From Thermoplasmata archaeon (lineage in GTDB: Archaea > Thermoplasmatota > Thermoplasmata > Thermoplasmatales > Thermoplasmataceae), in NCBI GenBank assembly GCA_021826785.1, contig JAKAYN010000057.1:1-5436 (forward strand): a stretch of DNA of 5,436 bases, written 5' to 3'. Under the pieces are notes generated by a model, which worked only from the letters and a program-made list of their open reading frames with translations, made no database searches and was not told where the DNA came from. Made by a program: the position numbers and the translations under genes. The stretch's first letter is position 1. Each line of letters opens with the position of its first letter. Of this stretch, positions 1 to 5,436 are shown piece by piece.

Positions 1-111
1 CTAGAAATAGATGCAGATGAGGATATATTTCCAGACGAGTCCAGACTCAACGGTGAGCACTTAAAGCAGAGGCTGGATCTCAATGATTTAAAGTCAAAGA
101 TAGGTGAATAA
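1..111 (+). CDS. rpl18: Large-subunit ribosomal protein uL18 (L18), C-terminal end, 5' truncated by window
   Basis: Reading frame 1 is open from the first base to a TAA at 109-111 and gives the last 36 residues of a protein. It contains [18 protein letters not shown], which matches the C-terminal pattern of archaeal uL18 (acidic run, then FP, an acidic residue, R and GEH). uL18 binds 5S rRNA in the central protuberance of the 50S subunit. The position directly before rps5 is the standard archaeal spc-operon order, which supports the call. The TAA is separated from the rps5 ATG by one base, and the rps5 ribosome binding site lies inside these last codons, so the two are almost certainly co-transcribed. 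Only the 3' end is visible, so nothing can be said about its start or the 5S-binding core. Confidence 0.88.
   Translation, partial: LEIDADEDIFPDESRLNGEHLKQRLDLNDLKSKIGE
102..107 (+). promoter_or_regulatory. Shine-Dalgarno site deciding the rps5 start
   Basis: AGGTGA is a full match to the complement of the archaeal 16S rRNA 3' end (CACCUCC). It lies 5 bases before the ATG at 113. The in-frame GTG at 104 falls within this site and has no site of its own, so ATG 113 is the better start. Confidence 0.75.
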
Positions 112-112
112 T

Positions 113-778
113 ATGGATGAGGAATGGACTCCAAGAACAGAATTGGGAAGGCTCGTTGCAAGTGGCGAGATAAAAACAATTAGCGAGGCTTTACACTCAA
201 AGCTGCCATTAAAGGAATATCAAATCGTTGATTATCTGATTCCAGATCTTAAGGATGAGGTAATAAATATAGAAAGAGCACAGAGGATGACAGATTCTGG
301 TAGAAGAATGAACTATTCAATAACCGCAGTTGTTGGAAACGGCAACGGTTATGTTGGTGTTGGCCGTGGCAAGGCAAAGGAGGCCGCTCCAGCAATAAAA
401 AAGGCCATAGATAACGCCAAGCTTAATATAATTGAAATAAAAAGGGGCTGTGGTTCATGGGAATGCGGCTGCGGAAAGCCACACACACTGCCATTCCTTG
501 TTACAGGTAAATCAGGGTCAGTCTCAGTAACATTAAAACCGGCCCCTCAAGGCGTCGGTCTCGCTGTCGGTGACGTTGTTAAGGTAATACTTAGAATGGC
601 AGGTATAGACGATGCCTGGGGATTTGCATCCGGGCATACAAAGACAACGGTAAACTACGCTCTGGCAACGTTCGATGCCATGAAGAAGACAGTTTCTGTA
701 AAGATAAATCCAAAGATAAATCTAAGCACACCAATATATGTAGGGGGTATAGGAAATGCTGGCAGTAATAAGGATTAG
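113..778 (+). CDS. rps5: Small-subunit ribosomal protein uS5 (S5), archaeal type
   Basis: A 221-residue protein of the usual size for archaeal S5. It sits on the 30S subunit near the mRNA entry channel and helps decoding fidelity. An archaeal N-terminal extension (residues 1-48) precedes the double-stranded-RNA-binding-like S5 N-domain (about 50-115), which carries [17 protein letters not shown] at 75-91. The S5 C-domain (about 125-200) carries [19 protein letters not shown] at 132-150. Residues 111-122 hold the [12 protein letters not shown] loop with Cys113, Cys118 and Cys120, a hallmark of archaeal and eukaryal S5 that is absent from bacterial S5. The start is placed at ATG 113 rather than GTG 104 because of the AGGTGA site at 102-107. 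Its last 23 bases overlap rpl30, so the two are probably translationally coupled. Family identity is very secure. Confidence 0.97.
   Translation: MDEEWTPRTELGRLVASGEIKTISEALHSKLPLKEYQIVDYLIPDLKDEVINIERAQRMTDSGRRMNYSITAVVGNGNGYVGVGRGKAKEAAPAIKKAIDNAKLNIIEIKRGCGSWECGCGKPHTLPFLVTGKSGSVSVTLKPAPQGVGLAVGDVVKVILRMAGIDDAWGFASGHTKTTVNYALATFDAMKKTVSVKINPKINLSTPIYVGGIGNAGSNKD
744..748 (+). promoter_or_regulatory. Shine-Dalgarno site of rpl30
   Basis: GGGGT lies within a GGGGGT run 7 bases before the ATG at 756, inside the 3' end of rps5. It is a partial match to the archaeal anti-Shine-Dalgarno sequence with sensible spacing. Confidence 0.5.
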
Positions 779-1247
779 AGGCAGAACAGGTTTAAAACCT
801 ATCGTAAAAAAGACAACTGAACTATTAAATCTTAACAGGATAAATCATCTTGTTATAGTTAGGGAAACACCAGACTTCAAGGGTATGTTAAATACCGCAA
901 AGGATTATTTAACATGGGGAGAAATCGATAAGGAGACACTGGAAATGCTCCTTGAAAAAAGGGCATTGCTGGTTGGTAGGAAGAAACTAAACAATGATAA
1001 TATAAAAGACCTTGGATTTACATCGATATCTGAAATGGCGGATTCAATCATGTCAGGAAGGATGCTAAAGGACTTTGATGGTCTTGTTCCTGTTATAAGG
1101 TTAAATCCTCCAAGGGGTGGTTACGAATCAATACTTAAGCCATACAATGAAAAAGGTTCTTCAGGTTACCGTGGAAAGGATATAAATAAGCTTATTAGGA
1201 AAATGCTTGTACCGGGGGTTGATTTAAATGGTAAGAACCAGAACTAA
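756..1247 (+). CDS. rpl30: Large-subunit ribosomal protein uL30 (L30/L7 family), archaeal long form
   Basis: A 163-residue protein. Bacterial L30 is only about 60 residues, so this is the long archaeal/eukaryal form of about 150-165. The conserved L30 core covers residues 1-60: VIRIRG at 4-9 (strand 1), the [12 protein letters not shown] helix and strand at 24-35, then the archaeal [12 protein letters not shown] stretch at 47-58. The archaeal C-terminal part ends with [12 protein letters not shown] at 113-124 and [17 protein letters not shown] at 135-151. It binds 23S rRNA. The gene overlaps rps5 by 23 bp and rpl15 by 20 bp. The stretch coding residues 140-146 holds one copy of the near-repeat described separately (1173-1193). 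Confidence 0.96.
   Translation: MLAVIRIRGRTGLKPIVKKTTELLNLNRINHLVIVRETPDFKGMLNTAKDYLTWGEIDKETLEMLLEKRALLVGRKKLNNDNIKDLGFTSISEMADSIMSGRMLKDFDGLVPVIRLNPPRGGYESILKPYNEKGSSGYRGKDINKLIRKMLVPGVDLNGKNQN
1173..1193 (+). repeat. Copy 1 of a 21-bp near-repeat resembling a BRE/TATA element
   Basis: A purine-rich GGAAAGGA is followed by TATAAATAAGCTT. It matches 1582-1602 at 19 of 21 positions, and the last 13 bases are identical. It lies within rpl30 codons (GKDINKL), about 35 bases upstream of the rpl15 ATG. The purine run followed by TATAAATA resembles an archaeal BRE plus TATA box, but an internal promoter here is inference. Confidence 0.4.
1215..1219 (+). promoter_or_regulatory. Shine-Dalgarno site of rpl15
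   Basis: GGGGT within the run at 1214-1219 lies 8 bases before the ATG at 1228, inside the end of rpl30. It is a partial match to the archaeal anti-Shine-Dalgarno sequence. Confidence 0.5.
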
Positions 1248-1638
1248 GAAATTAAGAGGAGGACATTACGGTAGAGGTATGAAGGCAGGCCGTGGAAAGG
1301 GCAAAAAAGGCGGAAATGGTATGGCCGGCCTTGGAAAGCACAGATGGATCTGGCTTTTAAAGTATGATAGAGATCACTTTGGTGTTCATGGATTTAAAAG
1401 CCATTCAAAAAGTTATGAAAATCCAATAACACTTGAGGAATTATCTAATATATATGATAAATTAAAGGAAAAGGGCTTTGTTAAGGATGATCTAATAGAT
1501 CTTGAAAGTGCTGGATATACTAAATTGCTTGGAACAGGCGATTTTAACATAAAGTCAAGGATAAAAATTGAAAGAGCCACCGAAAAGGCTATAAATAAGC
1601 TTTCAGTTCACGGTATAACGATAGAAAATGACGAATGA
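1228..1638 (+). CDS. rpl15: Large-subunit ribosomal protein uL15 (L15), archaeal type
   Basis: A 136-residue protein, close to the archaeal L15 length of about 145. The first 35 residues are a Gly/Arg/Lys-rich extended tail ([11 protein letters not shown], then [18 protein letters not shown]) that threads into 23S rRNA. It is followed by the archaeal/eukaryal [11 protein letters not shown] motif at 46-56 and a small globular C-domain (about 65-130). It helps late 50S assembly. ATG 1228 overlaps the end of rpl30 by 20 bp, and the last 11 bp overlap the start of secY. A TATA-like stretch falls within its codons at 1582-1602. The gene order uL30-uL15-secY is universal in the spc operon and confirms the call. 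Confidence 0.96.
   Translation: MVRTRTKKLRGGHYGRGMKAGRGKGKKGGNGMAGLGKHRWIWLLKYDRDHFGVHGFKSHSKSYENPITLEELSNIYDKLKEKGFVKDDLIDLESAGYTKLLGTGDFNIKSRIKIERATEKAINKLSVHGITIENDE
1582..1602 (+). repeat. Copy 2 of a 21-bp near-repeat resembling a BRE/TATA element, upstream of secY
   Basis: GAAAAGGC followed by TATAAATAAGCTT, 19 of 21 identical to 1173-1193. It lies within rpl15 codons (EKAINKL), 25 bases before the secY ATG. secY lacks a clear Shine-Dalgarno site, so a short-leader transcript made from here is conceivable. The coding constraint (both copies encode INKL) is an adequate ordinary explanation. Confidence 0.4.
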
Positions 1639-3391
1639 AATTGAAAGAAATAAGGGTATTGCAATTCCAATAATATTCGTCTTTGCACTTTACATACTTG
1701 CATTTTACTACTTTGATCATTACACAGGCTTTAAGCTATTCCTTGTTGCACTATTATCATCGCCGATATTTTTTATAGCATATCTTGTTTTCAGTTACAA
1801 AGGCCCAAAGAAATCAAAACTTTACGGACTTGAAAACCTTACCGCAAAGCTACCTGCCATAAAAAAGGCAAAGGGCCACGTTCCATTTAAGTATAAACTA
1901 ATGTGGACAGGCCTTATAGTTATACTTTACTTTGCACTTACAAATATCTACATATACGGTTTAAATGTAAAGAATACTGTTGATGTTTTCGCAGCCTTTA
2001 GGGCCATATTTGCAGGTGCATCAGGTTCATTAATGGATCTAGGTATAGGACCTATAGTAACTGCAAGTATAGTCATGCAGCTTTTTGCAGGTGCAAAGAT
2101 ATTCAATCTTGATTTAACCAATCCAGATGATAAAGCAATATATCAGGGAGTTCAGAAGCTATTAGTCATAATAATGATATTTGTTGAGGCAATACCGCAG
2201 GCATTTGGATTTTTGGTGCCTGATGCATCACTTGTTTCAAATATAAATCATGTTGTACCCGGCTATGGCGAATTTCTAGCCCAGACAATAATAATATTGC
2301 AATTGTTCTTTGGATCGTACCTTGTATTTCTAATGGATGAGGTAGTCTCAAAGTACGGTATAGGCTCAGGTATATCGCTTTTCATAGCTGCTGATGTATC
2401 AGAACAGCTATTTATAGGAACATTTAACTGGCTGCCGTCAACAATCACATCACCATTATCATTATCAAACCCACCGGCAGGCGCCATACCAAAGGCGTTG
2501 TACCTATTCTGGATGGCCCCAGGCAGCTATCTAACAAACACCGGTATGGAACAAATAATGTTCGCACAGCCAAACCCGATGATAGCACTACTCGGAACAA
2601 TACTGATATTCTTCATAGTTGCATACTTCCAGAGCAGTAAAATAGAGCTTCCAATTGCACATGAAAGGGTAAGGGGTGCAAGGGGTAGATATCCATTACA
2701 GCTATTATACGCATCAAATATACCTGTTATACTTGCAACAGCACTGCTTGCAAACATATCAATGTGGACATTACTATTCTGGAAGAGCCCGGTATTAAGC
2801 AAAATACCAATACTTGGGCATGATAAATTACTAGGTGCCTATCCGACTGCTGCACAGGCCAGTGCGCTCGGCATATCATCAACAACGCCAATTGGCGGCC
2901 TTGCTTATTATTTATACACACCAAACGGTCTCTCAGATTGGCTTTTCCCAATACTGCAACCAAGCGTTTCACAGAATGTACTGTTCGGGCACACACCTCT
3001 TGAGGAGGTTATACATGTAATAGCCTTCCTAGCATTCATGATCATATTCAGTATAATATTCGCAAAGTTCTGGATAGAAACTACAAACATGGGTGCTGGA
3101 GCTGTTGCAAAGCAGATACAGTCAAGCGGCATGCAGATACCAGGCTTCAGGCGCGATCCAAGGGTCATGGAGCGTGTGCTCAGCAAATACATACCGGCAA
3201 TAACTGTATTCAGCGGTGCTGTCGTTGGACTTCTTGCGGCTGCAGCAGATCTCATAGGAACAGTTGGTGATACCAGCGGTACAGGTTTGCTGCTGGCTGT
3301 TGGTATAGTCATACAGTTCTACGAGGCTATGGGCAGAGAGCAGCTAATGGAAATGCATCCAATAATAAGGCAGTTCTTTGTAGGTGGATAA
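1628..3391 (+). CDS. secY: Preprotein translocase subunit SecY (Sec61 alpha), with N-terminal two-helix extension
   Basis: The channel-forming subunit of the Sec translocon, in the cytoplasmic membrane. It moves unfolded proteins across and inserts membrane proteins sideways. At 587 residues it is long for an archaeal SecY (about 430-490). The canonical protein begins near residue 66: amphipathic LENLTAKLPAIKKAKGHVPFKYKL, then helix 1 (91-111). The plug region follows with LMDLGIGPIVTASIVMQL at 135-152. Helices 3 and 4 are at about 171-197 and 217-236, and helix 5 carries DEVVSKYGIGSGISLF at 237-252. Helix 6 is at about 314-334. The ribosome-binding 6/7 loop is at 338-360 (ELPIAHERVRGARGRYP), with helix 7 at about 361-383 and helix 8 at 460-482. 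The second ribosome-binding loop is at 483-518 (FRRDPRVMERVLSKY), and helices 9 and 10 are at 520-540 and 553-572. Residues 1-65 add two further hydrophobic segments (11-28, 35-56). External loops 5/6 and 7/8 are enlarged. ATG 1628 overlaps rpl15 by 11 bp and has no clear ribosome binding site, which suggests coupling to rpl15 translation. Confidence 0.97.
   Translation: MTNEIERNKGIAIPIIFVFALYILAFYYFDHYTGFKLFLVALLSSPIFFIAYLVFSYKGPKKSKLYGLENLTAKLPAIKKAKGHVPFKYKLMWTGLIVILYFALTNIYIYGLNVKNTVDVFAAFRAIFAGASGSLMDLGIGPIVTASIVMQLFAGAKIFNLDLTNPDDKAIYQGVQKLLVIIMIFVEAIPQAFGFLVPDASLVSNINHVVPGYGEFLAQTIIILQLFFGSYLVFLMDEVVSKYGIGSGISLFIAADVSEQLFIGTFNWLPSTITSPLSLSNPPAGAIPKALYLFWMAPGSYLTNTGMEQIMFAQPNPMIALLGTILIFFIVAYFQSSKIELPIAHERVRGARGRYPLQLLYASNIPVILATALLANISMWTLLFWKSPVLSKIPILGHDKLLGAYPTAAQASALGISSTTPIGGLAYYLYTPNGLSDWLFPILQPSVSQNVLFGHTPLEEVIHVIAFLAFMIIFSIIFAKFWIETTNMGAGAVAKQIQSSGMQIPGFRRDPRVMERVLSKYIPAITVFSGAVVGLLAAAADLIGTVGDTSGTGLLLAVGIVIQFYEAMGREQLMEMHPIIRQFFVGG
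3382..3386 (+). promoter_or_regulatory. Shine-Dalgarno site of adk
   Basis: AGGTG, within AGGTGGAT, lies 5 bases before the ATG at 3392. It spans the codons for the last Gly residues of SecY. The match and spacing are strong. Confidence 0.65.
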
Positions 3392-3937
3392 ATGAGGGTT
3401 GTAATAGCAGGTGTTGCAGGCGTTGGAAAATCAACAGTGCTCGATATAGTTTCATCAAGATCAGGCTATACGGTAAAGAACTTTGGAACCGTTATGCTTG
3501 ACCTTGCAATTTCATCAAACATGGTAAGCGATAGAGATGAAATAAGAAAATTGCCTGTTGAAAAGCAGATTGAACTCCAGCGGTCTGCATCTGAAACACT
3601 TGGAAGCATGGATAATATAATAATAGATACACACATGGCAATAAAGTCACCAAATGGTTATCTTCCAGGATTACCTGAATGGGTGCTTCGCAAATTAAAC
3701 GTTTCATCATATTTTTTAATAGAGGCAGACCCAAAGGAAATTAAAAAAAGAAGGGATGAAGACCCAACAAGGCATAGAGACAATGATACAATAGAAGATA
3801 TAGAGGAACACCAGATTGTTAACAGGCAGTTTGCAATATCATATGCTGTATTTTCAGGTGCCACTGTTAATTTTATAACAAACCCAACGGGCCATCCTGA
3901 GATAGCGGCAGAGCAGATTATAGGGAGGTTAGCATAA
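3392..3937 (+). CDS. adkA: Adenylate kinase, archaeal (AdkA) type
   Basis: A 181-residue cytoplasmic kinase (ATP + AMP to 2 ADP). Its length and motifs fit the archaeal AdkA family, which is trimeric where structures are known and only distantly related to bacterial Adk. Residues 7-15 form a P-loop, GVAGVGKST. NFGTVM (30-35) and RDEIRKLP (48-55) are the archaeal AMP-side motifs. DTH at 79-81 and GYLPGLPEWVL at 89-99 are family signatures. The Arg-rich RRDEDPTRHRD at 120-130 is the lid region, and the tail GHPEIAAEQII (167-177) is typical. The ATG follows the secY TAA with no gap and has a good ribosome binding site, and the stop overlaps the next ATG by one base. Linkage of secY with adk is ancient and also seen in bacteria, where the enzyme is the unrelated-looking long form. 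Confidence 0.96.
   Translation: MRVVIAGVAGVGKSTVLDIVSSRSGYTVKNFGTVMLDLAISSNMVSDRDEIRKLPVEKQIELQRSASETLGSMDNIIIDTHMAIKSPNGYLPGLPEWVLRKLNVSSYFLIEADPKEIKKRRDEDPTRHRDNDTIEDIEEHQIVNRQFAISYAVFSGATVNFITNPTGHPEIAAEQIIGRLA
3924..3929 (+). promoter_or_regulatory. Strong Shine-Dalgarno site of the DUF106 gene
   Basis: GGAGGT lies 7 bases before the ATG at 3937, inside the end of adk. It is among the strongest matches in the window, so this membrane protein gene is probably well translated. Confidence 0.7.
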
Positions 3938-4623
3938 TGGCAACAAGCACACCAGTGCAGGTTCAAAAGCAGATGCAGAAGATGATGCTGCTTAACTTTG
4001 TATTTATGTTTGCAGGCCTTGCGCTATTATTTATAATAAGTGATCCAGGTATAAGGAATCCGCTTGGCAAGGATCTAAACGTTGTTTTCATGCCATTGCT
4101 CGGCTTTAACTATGCATTTCCAATAATAACAATTGTTTTAACAGGTATAGTAATAGGATTATTAGCATCAATACCAAGATATTTCTTCACAGATTGGGTT
4201 AAGATGGGAAAGGCACAGATGGTATCAAAGGCATACAGCAAGGCCATGAGAGAGGCCATGCGTGAGGGAGATAACGCCAGGGTAAAAAAACTTCAGAAAA
4301 TGCAGATGGAGCGCCAGGCAGATCAGATGGTTGTTCAGATGAACACAATGAAACCACTCTTTGTCATGGAAATCTTCTTCTTCCTCATTATAATATGGAT
4401 CTATGTCTTTATACTATCGCTTAAATACCAGTATGTTTCAATGCCATGGGATTATAATCTTAACATAGTTACAACACATGCATGGCTTTTCCCACTTTGG
4501 ATAGTAATGTACATGATAGCTGATATTGTCGTTGGTTACTTTGTAACAATGATAATGAAGTACTTTGATTTCAGCGTAAAAATCAAGAAACTTGAAAGAA
4601 ATACAATACAGAAAGCTGATTAG
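3937..4623 (+). CDS. DUF106/EMC3-TMCO1 family membrane protein, probable Oxa1/YidC-superfamily insertase
   Basis: A 228-residue membrane protein with four hydrophobic segments: about 17-34, 61-79, 142-161 and 184-207. Between the second and third lies a highly charged helical stretch (about 88-137, with KAYSKAMREAMREGDNARV and KKLQKMQMERQADQM) that should form a cytoplasmic coiled coil. One membrane segment, a cytoplasmic coiled coil and two more membrane segments is the layout of the DUF106 family. That family includes the structurally solved Methanocaldococcus MJ0480 and is related to YidC/Oxa1, EMC3, Get1 and TMCO1. These proteins help insert membrane proteins, either alone or next to SecY. 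Charged residues E145 and D196 sit inside predicted membrane segments, and R81 at the cytoplasmic end of the 61-79 segment could face a polar groove. The first segment (17-34) appears to be extra to the three-helix core. Position after secY and adk is conserved in archaea and supports a role beside the translocon. Insertase activity is inferred from the family. Confidence 0.87.
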   Translation: MATSTPVQVQKQMQKMMLLNFVFMFAGLALLFIISDPGIRNPLGKDLNVVFMPLLGFNYAFPIITIVLTGIVIGLLASIPRYFFTDWVKMGKAQMVSKAYSKAMREAMREGDNARVKKLQKMQMERQADQMVVQMNTMKPLFVMEIFFFLIIIWIYVFILSLKYQYVSMPWDYNLNIVTTHAWLFPLWIVMYMIADIVVGYFVTMIMKYFDFSVKIKKLERNTIQKAD

Positions 4624-4624
4624 G

Positions 4625-5149
4625 ATGCGCATTGCAATAAGCGGTAAAAGTGGCTCAGGAAAAACGACCATCGGCCACATGCTTGCAGACAAATTAAATT
4701 ATTCATTTATTTCTGGTGGCTATTTTTTTAGGAAAAAGGCTGAAGAATATAAAATGGATCTATTAACATTTAATAAGTACAGTGAGTCACATCCAGAGAT
4801 AGATTATGATCAGGATAGCATGCTACTGGACTTTCTTAAAAAGAATGATAATATCGTTATTGAATCAAGGTTATCTGCATACATTGCATACACAAACAAT
4901 ATAAAAGCGCTTAAAGTATATTTATATGCATCTGATGATGTTAGATATAAAAGATTAATTGAAAGGGATAAAACGGATTTATCATTTTTAAATGAAAGAT
5001 ACAGATCAGAGATATTAAGGTACATGAAATTTTATGGCATAGATTATAATAATTACATATATTACGATCTTATAATAGATACAGATAAGAAAACACCAGA
5101 GGAAATTGTTAATAATATTATTGAATTCAAAAAGATAAAATGCAGGTAA
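4625..5149 (+). CDS. cmk: Cytidylate (CMP/dCMP) kinase, archaeal type
   Basis: A 174-residue cytoplasmic P-loop kinase (CMP or dCMP + ATP to CDP or dCDP + ADP), matching the archaeal short Cmk length. Residues 1-14 hold strand 1 and the P-loop GKSGSGKTT. The family stretch SGGYFFRKKAEEYKMDLLTFNKYSESHPEID spans about 30-60. The adenine/lid side has IVIESRLSAY near 78-87 and Arg/Lys-rich RYKRLIERDKTD at about 107-118. Many archaeal Cmk proteins have Thr in place of the P-loop Lys (GSGTTT), whereas this one keeps Lys. An in-frame TTG at 4592 would add 11 residues, but strand 1 begins right at ATG 4625, so ATG is chosen. It starts one base after the DUF106 TAG with no clear ribosome binding site, which fits reinitiation. 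The gene looks more AT-rich than its neighbours, with a Lys/Asn/Tyr/Ile-rich product. Confidence 0.92.
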   Translation: MRIAISGKSGSGKTTIGHMLADKLNYSFISGGYFFRKKAEEYKMDLLTFNKYSESHPEIDYDQDSMLLDFLKKNDNIVIESRLSAYIAYTNNIKALKVYLYASDDVRYKRLIERDKTDLSFLNERYRSEILRYMKFYGIDYNNYIYYDLIIDTDKKTPEEIVNNIIEFKKIKCR

Positions 5150-5436
5150 ACAATACAAAGGAAATGAATGAGTTAAATGGTTTCATTGTCATAGATAAAC
5201 CAAAGGGTCCAACCAGTCATCAGATAGATTCATGGATAAGGGAAATAACAGGTGAGCCTAGAGTTGGTCATGTCGGTACCCTTGATCCAGCCGTTTCTGG
5301 TGTTCTTGTGATGGCACTCGGCAAGGCAACAAAGTTAATAGATATTGTTCATAAAGAACCGAAGGAATACGTATCTGTTTTAAGGACATATGATAAATAT
5401 GACGAAGTTTCAATATTAAATGTTTTTAAGGAGTTT
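5140..5436 (+). CDS. truB: Cbf5/TruB-type tRNA/rRNA pseudouridine synthase, N-terminal part, 3' truncated by window
   Basis: The frame is open for 99 codons to the window edge and gives the N-terminal third of an archaeal Cbf5 (usually about 330 residues). This is the catalytic subunit of H/ACA guide RNPs (with Nop10, Gar1, L7Ae), which isomerises uridine in rRNA, and it can also modify tRNA U55. GFIVIDKPKGPTSH at 14-27 is the family motif I. RVGHVGTLDPAVSGVL at 41-56 carries the catalytic Asp49. GKATKLIDIVHKEPKEYVSVL at 61-81 matches motif III. The start is uncertain: ATG 5140 overlaps cmk by 10 bp but lacks a ribosome binding site, while ATG 5164 has AAAGGA close upstream and begins 5 residues before the conserved GFIVIDKP. 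An in-frame TGA at 5122-5124 rules out any long N-terminal extension. The PUA domain would lie beyond the window. Confidence 0.93.
   Translation, partial: MQVNNTKEMNELNGFIVIDKPKGPTSHQIDSWIREITGEPRVGHVGTLDPAVSGVLVMALGKATKLIDIVHKEPKEYVSVLRTYDKYDEVSILNVFKEF

Noticed and set aside
104..112. GTG at 104 as the rps5 start (three extra residues)
   Set aside because: The GTG is itself part of the AGGTGA ribosome binding site that points to ATG 113.
2835..3020. A 61-codon plus-strand open frame within secY in another phase
   Set aside because: It sits fully inside the SecY loop 7/8 coding region, has no ribosome binding site that stands out, and its translation resembles no known family.
2908..3312. 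A 134-codon open frame on the minus strand inside secY
   Set aside because: It lies wholly opposite the conserved C-terminal part of SecY, has no recognisable motif, and is explained by codon bias of the real gene. The other minus-strand frames at 2166-2996, 3492-3966, 4438-4692 and 4810-5025 are rejected for the same reason.
4592..4624. TTG at 4592 as the cmk start (11 extra residues)
   Set aside because: The protein family begins with the strand just before the P-loop, which ATG 4625 gives exactly; the TTG lies deep in the DUF106 gene without a good ribosome binding site.
4723..4729. Run of seven T residues as an archaeal terminator
   Set aside because: It is inside the conserved N-terminal part of cmk (codons for YFF), with no gene end nearby. 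A similar T run at 3712-3717 in adk was dropped for the same reason.
111..5436. CRISPR array, mobile element, tRNA or other RNA gene
   Set aside because: Every base apart from single-base gaps is accounted for by conserved genes on the plus strand. No spaced repeats, terminal inverted repeats, transposase motifs or tRNA-like folds were seen.

Overview
The window is a fully coding, single-strand stretch of an archaeal ribosomal-protein (spc-type) operon running into a protein-export and nucleotide-kinase block. The order is uL18 (3' end only), uS5, uL30, uL15, SecY, archaeal adenylate kinase, a DUF106/EMC3-like membrane protein, archaeal CMP kinase, and the 5' end of the TruB/Cbf5 pseudouridine synthase. 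The archaeal forms of the proteins (long uL30, the Cys-rich uS5 loop, SecY of the archaeal/eukaryal type, AdkA-type adenylate kinase) place it in Archaea. The AT-rich sequence, heavy use of AGG and ATA codons, and the absence of eL34 and eL14 genes beside cmk suggest an acidophilic member of the Thermoplasmatales (Picrophilus- or Ferroplasma-like). The genus is inference.

Layout: 1-111 is the end of rpl18. Positions 113-1638 hold three ribosomal protein genes that overlap one another by 20-23 bp. secY (1628-3391) overlaps rpl15 by 11 bp. adk (3392-3937) starts on the base after the secY stop. The DUF106 gene (3937-4623) overlaps adk by one base. cmk starts one base after the DUF106 stop, and truB overlaps the end of cmk by 10 bp and runs off the window. 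The longest untranslated stretch is one base, so no intergenic region, terminator or RNA gene fits here. Most genes have a good Shine-Dalgarno match inside the gene before them, with secY and cmk as exceptions.

Together the genes couple ribosome building (uL18, uS5, uL30, uL15, rRNA pseudouridylation by Cbf5) to membrane protein insertion (SecY plus an Oxa1/YidC-superfamily candidate) and to nucleotide supply (AMP and CMP kinases). This gene neighbourhood is conserved in archaea and is not a new system. The points most worth a second look are in SecY: an extra N-terminal domain of about 65 residues with two predicted membrane helices, and long, almost uncharged external loops. A 21-bp near-repeat that resembles a BRE/TATA element lies in the 3' ends of rpl30 and rpl15, each just upstream of the next start codon.
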